Shown: positions 18,287 to 24,893 of the stretch, in pieces | Position numbering within the stretch: position 1 is the first letter of the stretch | How the letters are laid out: each line of letters begins with the position of its first letter | NCBI RefSeq assembly: GCF_029626155.1 | Contig: NZ_JARUBL010000001.1 | Location: 7,158,501-7,222,500, forward strand | Reading direction: 5' to 3' | Source of the DNA: Solwaraspora sp. WMMD1047 | Lineage (GTDB): Bacteria; Actinomycetota; Actinomycetes; Mycobacteriales; Micromonosporaceae | DNA: 64,000 bases | Notes under the pieces: model-generated | Databases searched by the model: none | Told to the model about the DNA's origin: nothing | The model's input: the letters and a program-made list of their open reading frames with translations, nothing else | Program-made: the position numbers and the translations under genes

Positions 18287-19042
18287 TCAGTCCTTCCGAA
18301 ACAGCACCGAGTTGACGTAGCGGGGGCGGGGCAGCAGCACCCGGCGGGCGAAGCTCTGCCGGACCCGGGCGAGGTTGTCCCGCTGGTGGCCGATCAGGTC
18401 GAACCCGTCCAGCGGGAGCCAGTCCCGGTCGGGCAGCACGAAGCCGCGGTAGCCCCAGCCGCGCAGCAGGTCGACGATCGGCTCGACCGGCTGGATCCGC
18501 TCCTCGACCTCGACCAGCAGGGTCGGCGAGTCCCGCTGGATCGTCTCGGCGGCGCCGCGCAGCGCCGGCAGTTCGTGGCCTTCGACGTCGAGCTTGACGA
18601 ACCGCACGTCGGTCAGCCCGAGCGCGTCGATGGTGGTACGCGGCACGGTTATCGACGGCCCGTCGCCGTACTCGATGGAGGAGGTCCCCACCGCGGGCCC
18701 GCCGGCGGGCAGATGGAGCTCGGCCTGGCCGGTGTGGTCGGAGACCACGGCCCGGACCACCCGGACGTCGGGGAAGGCGGCCTGGACACAGTCGGCGAGC
18801 TGGGCGTTGGGCTCGACCGCCACCACCCGGTCGGCGATGCGGCGCAGCCGGGCGGTCCATGGTCCGTACCAGGCGCCGACGTCGACGGCGGTGCCGCCGG
18901 CCGGCGCGAAGCTGGCGAGCCGGGCGAGCTCCGGCTCGACGCGGGGATAGACGGCGCGGATCGCACCGGCGGTGAGCCGCTCGGGCAGGACGGCCGCGAG
19001 CCGGGAACTGGCCCGGGTCAGCAGGCCGGCGGCACTGGTCAT
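18287..19042 (-). CDS. FkbM-family methyltransferase
   Basis: 251 residues from ATG 19042; a TAGCCT box at 19051-19056, 8 nt upstream, suggests a leaderless message. The SAM-binding fold has AVDVGAWYGPWTARL and VVAVEPNAQL, then the FkbM signature VRFVKLDVEGHELPALRG and LLVEVEER. FkbM enzymes usually O-methylate sugars or polyketides. It is the first gene of the operon FkbM - methyltransferase - GT-C protein - DUF2613, so a methylated sugar in the envelope polymer is a reasonable inference. Confidence 0.85.
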   Translation of the reverse strand: MTSAAGLLTRASSRLAAVLPERLTAGAIRAVYPRVEPELARLASFAPAGGTAVDVGAWYGPWTARLRRIADRVVAVEPNAQLADCVQAAFPDVRVVRAVVSDHTGQAELHLPAGGPAVGTSSIEYGDGPSITVPRTTIDALGLTDVRFVKLDVEGHELPALRGAAETIQRDSPTLLVEVEERIQPVEPIVDLLRGWGYRGFVLPDRDWLPLDGFDLIGHQRDNLARVRQSFARRVLLPRPRYVNSVLFRKD

Positions 19043-19191
19043 GCCGCGAGAGGCTAGCCGGTACGACGCCACCGGGGCAGTACCGGGGCTGGCCGTCCGG
19101 CACAATGGCGGCGTGTTCCGCAGCCGCGCGGCGCGGCGCCGCCCGCCCCGCCAGTACGGCCCATTTCGCGCATCGTCACGGTTGGTGGGCC

Positions 19192-20490
19192 GTGGCTGAT
19201 GAGCGCCCGGAAAACGTAGGCGTGGCCGAGGCGCAACCGCACGGGGGCCGGCGCGGCGGGGTCGCGGGGGTGCGCCGCCTCGGGGCGGTCGGGGCTGCGG
19301 TCACCGTCTCCAGCGTGCTTGTCAACCTGCTCGCCTATCTGGTTCCGATGGTCGGCGCGCGGACGCTGCCGGCGGCCGAACTGGGCGCACTGGCCACGGC
19401 GCTGGCCGTTGGCGCGATCGCGGGGGTGCCGGGGCTCGGGCTGCAACTGGCCGTCGCGGTACACCGCGCCAAGCACGGCGTCACGTCGACCACTCGTGTC
19501 GCGCTCCGGACGGCCGGGGCGGCCGGTGGGGTTCTGGTTCTCGCCGCTCCGGTACTGGTCAAGGCGTTGCGACTGCCGGTGGCGCTGGTGCTGGCGTTGG
19601 CCGCGCTGACCGTCGCGGTGGTGCTGGCCGGCCGCTGGCTCGGTGAGCTGCAGGGGGACCAGCGCTTCGTACGACTGGCCGCCGGCATGGCGCTGCTCGC
19701 CGTCGTCCGCTACGGCGGTGTGATCGCCGGTCTGTTGCTCGGCGCCGGACTGGTCGGTTCGGTAGTTGTCGGGGTGCTGGTCGGCTGTCTCGCCCTGCCG
19801 GTGCTCGCCCGGCTCGCGGCCGGACAGGACAGGGTTCCGGAACCGTCGGGTGCGGCCGCTGGTAGTCGGATGACGGCGCGACAGGTGGGGGCGGCGAGCA
19901 GCGCGACGTTGGCGATGCTGGTCATCTCGTACGCGGATCTACTGCTGGCCCGGCAGTTGTTGCCGGCGGCGGAGTCCGGGGCGTACGCGGTCGGTGGGGT
20001 TCTCACCAAGGGGGCGCTCTGGGCGCCGCAGGTGGTCACGGTGCTCGCGCTGCCCCGGCTGGCGCGTGGCGACCGGCGGACCCGGACCGTGGCGCTGGCC
20101 CTGGTGGCGGCGTGCGGGATGGTGCTGGTGACGGCGGCGGCGGTCGCCGGTGGGCTGGCGTTCCGGCTGGCCGGCGGCCCGGACTACGCCGACCTGGCCC
20201 GGTACGCGCCGTTCTTCGCCGCCACCGGGGCACTGTACGCGCTCGCCTTCGTGCTGGTGAACGCCCAGATCGCGGCCGGCGCCCGGCGGCCGGCCGGCCC
20301 GCTGTGGGTGGGCGTGGTGGGGTTGACGGCGGGGGCGGTGCTGGTCGCCCCGCACACCATCGCGGGCGTGCTCGGTTGCGCACTGCTCACCGCCGCCGCG
20401 ACGGTCGCGCTGCTGTTCTGGCTGACCGTCCGACCGGGCGCGCGGCGGGCGCCTGCCCCGCTCCCGGCGCCTCAGCCCTCGACGAGGTGA
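19192..20490 (+). CDS. polysaccharide flippase-like (MOP superfamily) membrane protein
   Basis: 432 residues from GTG 19192 (VADERPENVG); a GTG ten codons later is an alternative, and neither has a clear ribosome site. It has about 12 hydrophobic helices with MOP-type features: VSSVLVNLLAYLVPMVGARTL at the first helix, a Gly/Arg-bounded centre and a second half beginning ISYADLLLARQLLPAAESGAYAVGG, which resembles Wzx/lipid II flippase-like transporters. It starts divergently from the FkbM operon, so a role in exporting the lipid-linked glycan is likely but unproven. Its stop codon lies inside a long inverted repeat. Confidence 0.65.
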   Translation: MADERPENVGVAEAQPHGGRRGGVAGVRRLGAVGAAVTVSSVLVNLLAYLVPMVGARTLPAAELGALATALAVGAIAGVPGLGLQLAVAVHRAKHGVTSTTRVALRTAGAAGGVLVLAAPVLVKALRLPVALVLALAALTVAVVLAGRWLGELQGDQRFVRLAAGMALLAVVRYGGVIAGLLLGAGLVGSVVVGVLVGCLALPVLARLAAGQDRVPEPSGAAAGSRMTARQVGAASSATLAMLVISYADLLLARQLLPAAESGAYAVGGVLTKGALWAPQVVTVLALPRLARGDRRTRTVALALVAACGMVLVTAAAVAGGLAFRLAGGPDYADLARYAPFFAATGALYALAFVLVNAQIAAGARRPAGPLWVGVVGLTAGAVLVAPHTIAGVLGCALLTAAATVALLFWLTVRPGARRAPAPLPAPQPSTR

Positions 20491-20542
20491 ACACCAGTTA
20501 CCCTACGGCGCGGTTTTAGCGTAACTGGTGTTCACCTCGTCG
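20480..20542. repeat. 22-bp perfect inverted repeat at the flippase 3' end
   Basis: The arm at 20480-20501 (beginning CGACGAGGTGAACACC) is exactly complementary to 20521-20542, with a 19-nt loop containing TTTT. The flippase stop codon (20488-20490) is inside the left arm. It is probably a transcription terminator for the flippase gene; a 22-bp stem without mismatches is longer than needed, so a regulatory RNA structure or operator is also possible. Confidence 0.7.
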
Positions 20543-20666
20543 CCGGAGTCCTCCGACGACGGCGTGGACGGCGTCGGCCGGGTGGGGCGGCGAGCGGGTG
20601 ATCGGCGGCGGTTGCGGAGAACGGTCGTCTAGAGTGCGGGCGTACCGGGAGTGAAGGAGCGGTGGG

Positions 20667-22046
20667 TTGCACCTGTCTGAGCTGCGCGGACGGCGGGTCG
20701 CGGTGTGGGGCACCGGGCGCGAGGGGGTGGCCGCGGTGAACGCGATCGCTCCGGTCGGGCCGGCCGAACTGGTCACCGTGATGGACCGGGAGACGTTCGC
20801 CGCGACCCCGTGGACGGGCCGGCTGGCCGAGATTGCGCCGCTGCACACCGGGCCGGCCGCGCGGGAGATCCTGCTCGGCTGCGACGTGGTGGTCCGCTCC
20901 CCGGTGATCGGCGAGACCCACCCGTGGGTGGTGGAGCTGCGCGCGGCCGGGGTGACGATCACCGGCGGCACCGCGCTCTGGATGGCCGAGCACGCCCCGG
21001 CCACCATCGGGGTGACCGGCAGCAAGGGCAAGAGCACGACGACCACGCTGATCTCCCACCTGCTGACCGCCGTGGACCGGCCGAACGTGATCGGCGGCAA
21101 CATCGGCATCCCGGTGCTGGACCTGCCACCGGCGCCGCTCTACGTCCTGGAACTGTCGATGTACCAGTGCGCCGACCTGGCCGACTCGCCCCGGGTGGCG
21201 GCGCTGACCTCGCTGGTGCCCGAGCACCTGGACTGGGCCGGTGACGAGGCGGCGTACTACCGGCACAAGCTGAACCTGGTCGGGCACGGGCCGGGCCAGG
21301 TGGTGTTCAACGCGCACGACGAGCGGCTCGCGGCCGAGCTGGCGGCCCGACCAGGGCTGCCGCTGCGGCCGGCCGGGGTGCCCGAGTCGTTCCACGTCGC
21401 GCCCGGCCCGGACGGCGAACGCTGGGTGCACCACGCCGACCAACCACTCTTCCCAAGAGCCGCGTTGCCGCTGGTCGGCCGGCACAACGAGTGGAACCTC
21501 TGCGTGGCGCTCGGCGCGCTGGCGGCGGTCGGGGTCGACTGCGTCGCCGAGCGGGAGCGGCTGGCCGCCGCGGCCCGCACCGCGCCGGCCCTGGAGCACC
21601 GGCTCACCCCGATCGCCGACCCGTCCGGGATCACCTTCGTGGACGACTCGCTCTCGACGATCCCGCAGTCGGCGATCCACGCCATCGAGGCGTACGCGGA
21701 CCGGCCGTTGACGGTGATCGTCGGGGGCGAGGACCGGGGGGTGGACTACCGGCCGCTGCGGGACTTCCTGGCCGAGCAGAAGATCGTCGCCACCCTGATC
21801 GGGGTGCCGGACAGCGGGTCGCGGATCCTGGCGGCCGTCGGCGGCGTCCCCACCGTCACCACTGTCGACGCCGACGACCTGGTCGCGGCGGTCCGGCTGG
21901 GCCGGGAGCTGACCCCGGCCGGCGGGGTGGTGCTGCTCTCCCCGGCGGCGCCCAGCTACGGCCGGTTCGACAACTACGCGCACCGCTCCCGCGTGTTCCG
22001 CCAGGCCATCGAGGAGACCGCACCGCCGGGGCAAACGATCAACTGA
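20667..22046 (+). CDS. MurD-family ligase, probably MurD2
   Basis: 459 residues from TTG 20667, chosen because GGAG lies 7 nt upstream and no ATG/GTG is in frame nearby. It is a Mur ligase: N-terminal Rossmann-like domain (VAVWGTGREG), ATP loop GVTGSKGKSTTTT (about residues 115-127), GGNIGIP, VLELSMYQ, central-domain HNEWNLCVALGA and C-terminal LEHRL and VDDSLSTIPQSAI. The variant SMYQ/DDSLST pattern rather than canonical SSFQ/NDSKATN suggests UDP-MurNAc-L-Ala:L-glutamate ligase (MurD2), which works with the epimerase MurL, known from Xanthomonas and Micromonospora. MurL is not in the window, so the MurD2 call is an inference. Confidence 0.7.
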   Translation: MHLSELRGRRVAVWGTGREGVAAVNAIAPVGPAELVTVMDRETFAATPWTGRLAEIAPLHTGPAAREILLGCDVVVRSPVIGETHPWVVELRAAGVTITGGTALWMAEHAPATIGVTGSKGKSTTTTLISHLLTAVDRPNVIGGNIGIPVLDLPPAPLYVLELSMYQCADLADSPRVAALTSLVPEHLDWAGDEAAYYRHKLNLVGHGPGQVVFNAHDERLAAELAARPGLPLRPAGVPESFHVAPGPDGERWVHHADQPLFPRAALPLVGRHNEWNLCVALGALAAVGVDCVAERERLAAAARTAPALEHRLTPIADPSGITFVDDSLSTIPQSAIHAIEAYADRPLTVIVGGEDRGVDYRPLRDFLAEQKIVATLIGVPDSGSRILAAVGGVPTVTTVDADDLVAAVRLGRELTPAGGVVLLSPAAPSYGRFDNYAHRSRVFRQAIEETAPPGQTIN

Positions 22047-22098
22047 CGAAAAGGCACGGTTCCGCCCCCGGTAGCGGGACTTTCCATCTGTTGATCGT
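22035..22098. terminator. possible stem-loop between convergent genes
   Basis: ACGATCAAC at 22035-22043 is complementary to GTTGATCGT at 22090-22098, spanning the end of the murD2-like gene and the 58-nt gap to the convergent methyltransferase. The loop is long and only partly paired, so a terminator role is tentative. Confidence 0.35.
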
Positions 22099-22104
22099 GA
22101 GAGG

Positions 22105-22911
22105 TCAGGCGCGGCAGAGGATCTCGCCGTGCAGAATGCTGAGCCAGCCGTCCGGCGCAGCGGCCCAGTCCCGCCAGGCGGTGGAGATGCGGTCCAGGTC
22201 GGACCGGCTGGCGGCGCCGCTGGCCAGTAGCTGGTTGGCCAGGTCGGAGTGGAGAATCCGATCGGCCCACATGCCGCCCCACCACCCTCGGTCGGCGTCG
22301 GTGGCGAAACACCAGGTGCTGGCGGTGGCCGTGACGTCGGTGAAGCCGGCGGCGCGGGCCCAGGAGAGCAGCCGGCGGCCGGCGTCGGGTTCGCCGCCGT
22401 TGGCGCGCGCGGCCGACCGGTACAGCGCCAACCACTCGTCCAGCTCGGGCTGGGCGGGGAACCAGGCGAACGCGGCGTAGTCGCTGTCCCGGGCGGCGAC
22501 CAGCCCGCCGGGCTTGCAGACCCGGCGCATCTCACGCAGCGCCAGCACCGGGTCGGCGACGTGCTGCAGCACCTGGTGGGCGTGCACGACATCGAAGCTG
22601 GCGTCGGGCAGGTCCAGCGCGTGCACGTCGGCCACCGCGAAGTCGATGTTGCGCGTACCCCGGTTGGCGGCCTCGGTGCGGGCGAGCCGCAACGCGTCCT
22701 CGGTGGTCTCCACGGCGGTGACCCGGCCCGGCGCGAGCAGCGCGGCCAGGTCGGTGGTGATGGTCCCCGGGCCGCAGCCGACATCGAGCAGCGACATCCC
22801 CGATTCGAGGTACGGCAGCAGGTGCGCCGCCGAGTTCTCGGCGGTCCGCCACCGGTGCGACCGGAGCACCGACTCGTGATGCCCATGCGTGTACGCGTTG
22901 CGGGTCACCAT
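22105..22911 (-). CDS. class I SAM-dependent methyltransferase (UbiE-like)
   Basis: 268 residues from ATG 22911, which follows a perfect AGGAGG by 6 nt; the ORF extension to 22950 is not needed. Motifs: LLDVGCGPGTITTDL, VTAVETTEDAL, VADVHALDLPDASFDVVHAHQVLQH and MRRVCKPGGLVAARDSDY. The C-terminal half is Trp-rich (WWGGMWADRI). It is a UbiE/COQ5-like small-molecule methyltransferase with unknown substrate. A promoter probably lies in the AT-richer stretch just upstream (ATATTCGGAACAATAAT around 22952-22970). Confidence 0.8.
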   Translation of the reverse strand: MVTRNAYTHGHHESVLRSHRWRTAENSAAHLLPYLESGMSLLDVGCGPGTITTDLAALLAPGRVTAVETTEDALRLARTEAANRGTRNIDFAVADVHALDLPDASFDVVHAHQVLQHVADPVLALREMRRVCKPGGLVAARDSDYAAFAWFPAQPELDEWLALYRSAARANGGEPDAGRRLLSWARAAGFTDVTATASTWCFATDADRGWWGGMWADRILHSDLANQLLASGAASRSDLDRISTAWRDWAAAPDGWLSILHGEILCRA

Positions 22912-23171
22912 CTGCAGCCTCCTCACCGTTGCCCCAAGGCTATCCGTCATCCTAATATTCGGAACAATAATCCCGCCATATGGGATATGAATCCGGTCGA
23001 CACCTGGTAGCCGGTGCCGGAGGATGGACCCGTGAGCGGGTCCGGGACACCATGGGCCGAGCCGGAGGGCCGGCGGGGCTAACGGGGCCAGCGGGGCTGA
23101 CGGTCGGCGGGAGGGCTGACCGTGCCCGGGGCGCGGGCGGATGTTCCCGCCCGTCCCCCCGGGGCGCCGGC

Positions 23172-23558
23172 CTACTTCTGGTGGGCGATCTGGAGGAGGT
23201 TGCCGCAGGTGTCGTCGAGGACGGCGGTGGTGACCGGCCCCATGTCGGTCGGCTCCTGGGTGAAGCGCACGCCGAGCTCCCGCAGCCGCTCGTACTCGGC
23301 GTGCACGTCCGCCACGGCGAACGAGTTGTACGGGATGCCGTCGCCCACCAGCGCCTCCTTGAACGGCTTGACGGCCGGGTGCGCGTCGGGCTCCAGGACC
23401 AGCTCGACGCCGTCCGGGTCGTCCGGCGACACCACGGTCAGCCAGCGGAACTCCCCCATCGGAATGTCGTTCTTGGGTAGGAAGCCGAGCTTCTCGGTGT
23501 AGAAGCGCAGCGCCTTCTCCTGGTCGTCGACGAACACGCTGGTCAGGTTGATTCGCAT
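23172..23558 (-). CDS. VOC (glyoxalase-like) family protein
   Basis: 128 residues from ATG 23558. Two beta-alpha-beta-beta-beta modules with INLTSVFVDDQEKALRFYTEKLGF, FRWLTVVSPDDPDGVELVLE and VTTAVLDDTCGNLLQIAH are typical of vicinal-oxygen-chelate proteins of the PhnB/glyoxalase type. The start codon overlaps the ArsR stop (TGATG), so the two are translationally coupled. ArsR-VOC pairs of this kind are common in actinobacteria and often deal with small electrophiles or antibiotics; the ligand here is unknown. Confidence 0.85.
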   Translation of the reverse strand: MRINLTSVFVDDQEKALRFYTEKLGFLPKNDIPMGEFRWLTVVSPDDPDGVELVLEPDAHPAVKPFKEALVGDGIPYNSFAVADVHAEYERLRELGVRFTQEPTDMGPVTTAVLDDTCGNLLQIAHQK

Positions 23559-23842
23559 CAGTTCTCCCGTTGGTCGCGCCGGAGCCATCGATCGGCGATG
23601 CGTTCCAGCGGCTGGCTGTTGAGATGGTGAAACTTGAACCGGCCCTCGCGTCGGGTCTCGATCAGGCCGGCCTCCTCCAGCACGTCGAGGTGCTGGGAGA
23701 TGGCCTGCCGCGAGGACGTGAGCTGGTGTTTCATGGCCAGTCGGCTGCAGATCTCGAACAGGGTCTGGCCGTCGCGATCGGCCAGCTCGTCGAGGATCTT
23801 GCGCCGGGTGGAGTCCGCCAAAGCTTTGAAGACATCTCCCAC
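23558..23842 (-). CDS. ArsR-family transcriptional regulator
   Basis: 94 residues from GTG 23842 (VGDVFKALADSTRRKILDEL). A winged helix-turn-helix with SSRQAISQHLDVLEEAGLIETRREGRFKFHHL is the standard ArsR/SmtB DNA-binding part. There is no cysteine metal site of the ArsR type, so it belongs to the metal-independent repressors usually linked to VOC or SRPBCC genes. TTG 23860 and ATG 23854 are in frame, but they lie in or before the -10 box; the GTG 7 nt after TATGCT gives a leaderless start. It is expected to repress its own two-gene operon. Confidence 0.85.
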   Translation of the reverse strand: MGDVFKALADSTRRKILDELADRDGQTLFEICSRLAMKHQLTSSRQAISQHLDVLEEAGLIETRREGRFKFHHLNSQPLERIADRWLRRDQREN

Positions 23843-23849
23843 GCCAAGC

Positions 23850-23879
23850 AGCATAGGCAAGCAACCACTTGCATATCAA
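23850..23879 (-). promoter_or_regulatory. arsR-VOC promoter with internal inverted-repeat operator
   Basis: On the minus strand TTGATA (23874-23879), an 18-nt spacer and TATGCT (23850-23855) form a good sigma-A-type promoter, with GTG 7 nt beyond it. The spacer holds GCAAG-N6-CTTGC (23857-23872), an inverted repeat exactly between -35 and -10, the expected place for ArsR autorepression. Confidence 0.6.
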
Positions 23880-23890
23880 CCCCGGTGTCA

Positions 23891-23916
23891 GACGTACTTG
23901 ACGTACGTCGCGTACG
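23891..23916. promoter_or_regulatory. palindromic repeats upstream of toxin-antitoxin pair
   Basis: A perfect 10-bp palindrome GACGTACGTC (23900-23909) is flanked by further CGTAC elements at 23893-23897 and 23911-23915, overlapping a TTGACG -35-like hexamer (23898-23903). Type II antitoxins usually bind such repeats to autoregulate; binding here is inferred. Confidence 0.45.
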
Positions 23917-23960
23917 GGTAGATGCTGACGGAGACCGTTCCCGAATCGGAGGCCGCCTTC

Positions 23961-24392
23961 ATGGCATCGGCAGATTACGACAGCTACTCCCAGGCCCGGG
24001 CACACTTCCGAGAGTTGCTCGACGCCGCGCGCCGAGGGCATGTCGCATCGGTACGACGGGACACCGACCGGCTGGCGGTCGTCGACGCTCGGCGCCTCCA
24101 GCGATTGCTCGCCACCTCGGCCCCATTCCGGGCACAGGTTGTCGCAGAGGCCGGTGGTTGGTCGGTGCTCCTTCCCGGCCTCCCGCTCGCCGCCGACGGC
24201 AACAGCCTCGACGAGGCGGTCGACGACATGGTTAACGCTCTACGCGAGTACGCGGAGGATTGGCACGATCGGCTCTCCGAAGCACCGAACCACGCCGCCA
24301 ACTGGGCGCTGGTGCAGCTCATCGGGCTCAGCACCGACGAGCAACTTCGCGACTGGCTGGTCGGAGCCGAAACGGGCGTTACCGCGGCATGA
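23961..24392 (+). CDS. Phd/YefM-like antitoxin
   Basis: 143 residues from ATG 23961 (MASADYDSYSQARAHFREL), chosen over ATG 23922 because GGAG lies 8 nt upstream and the longer form starts on the putative promoter. The N-terminal 45 residues follow the Phd/YefM pattern (tyrosine/serine-rich strand, SQARAHFRELLDAA, then VVDARRLQRLL). The C-terminal half resembles HicB-like or unknown regulatory extensions (LPLAADGNSLDEAVDDMVNALREY). Its stop overlaps the next start (ATGA). It would neutralise the adjacent toxin and repress the operon. Confidence 0.7.
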   Translation: MASADYDSYSQARAHFRELLDAARRGHVASVRRDTDRLAVVDARRLQRLLATSAPFRAQVVAEAGGWSVLLPGLPLAADGNSLDEAVDDMVNALREYAEDWHDRLSEAPNHAANWALVQLIGLSTDEQLRDWLVGAETGVTAA

Positions 24393-24820
24393 GTCACCCA
24401 GCAATGAGCCGGGCGGATCACGCCCGGTTCTGCCACGTCGAAGGCTGGAGCCAGGTCCGCCGCGCTCGCGGTACGGCCACCAGCCACCACGAGACCTACG
24501 AGTTGGGGCTCCTCGACGGTCGGGTGCTGCGGACCCGGATAAGCCGCCCGGTCAATCGCGACACCTACGGCTCGTCGATGGCCCAGCACATCCTTCGTGA
24601 CCAACTGGAGGTGTCCCGGGACGAGTTCTGGCGGTGCGTTCACGAGGGGGTCAAACCCGATCGGGGTCAACCCGAGGCACCGGCGGAAGCACTCCCCGCA
24701 GACTTGGCATACCTGCTGATCCACCGGGTCGGGATGCCCGAACGGCAGGTCGCCGGAGTGACCAGGGAGCAGGCCATCGAGATCCTGACCGAGTACTGGT
24801 CTGCCACCCCGCCTGGCTGA
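24389..24820 (+). CDS. putative toxin of the type II pair
   Basis: 143 residues beginning at the ATGA overlap at 24389; ATG 24404 is a second option. Recognisable segments are FCHVEGWSQVRRARG, SHHETYELGLLDGRVLRTRISRPV and WSHIL-like SSMAQHILRDQLEVSRDEFW. Actinobacterial homologues are commonly annotated as the cytotoxic translational repressor of a toxin-antitoxin system, always beside a Phd-like gene. No catalytic motif of a known RNase toxin can be named, so the toxin role rests on gene pairing. A strong hairpin follows directly. Confidence 0.6.
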   Translation: MSHPAMSRADHARFCHVEGWSQVRRARGTATSHHETYELGLLDGRVLRTRISRPVNRDTYGSSMAQHILRDQLEVSRDEFWRCVHEGVKPDRGQPEAPAEALPADLAYLLIHRVGMPERQVAGVTREQAIEILTEYWSATPPG

Positions 24821-24826
24821 ACGGGG

Positions 24827-24868
24827 AATCCCCCGGTCCGGGACCTTGTGGTTCCGGACCGGGGGATT
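24827..24868. terminator. strong bidirectional terminator hairpin
   Basis: Perfect 15-bp arms (AATCCCCCGGTCCGG at 24827-24841, complement at 24854-24868) and a 12-nt loop, followed by TTGTTGG, lie between the toxin gene and the convergent nuclease gene. Confidence 0.75.
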
Positions 24869-24893
24869 GTTGGTCGGGTCAGCTTTTACCGCA

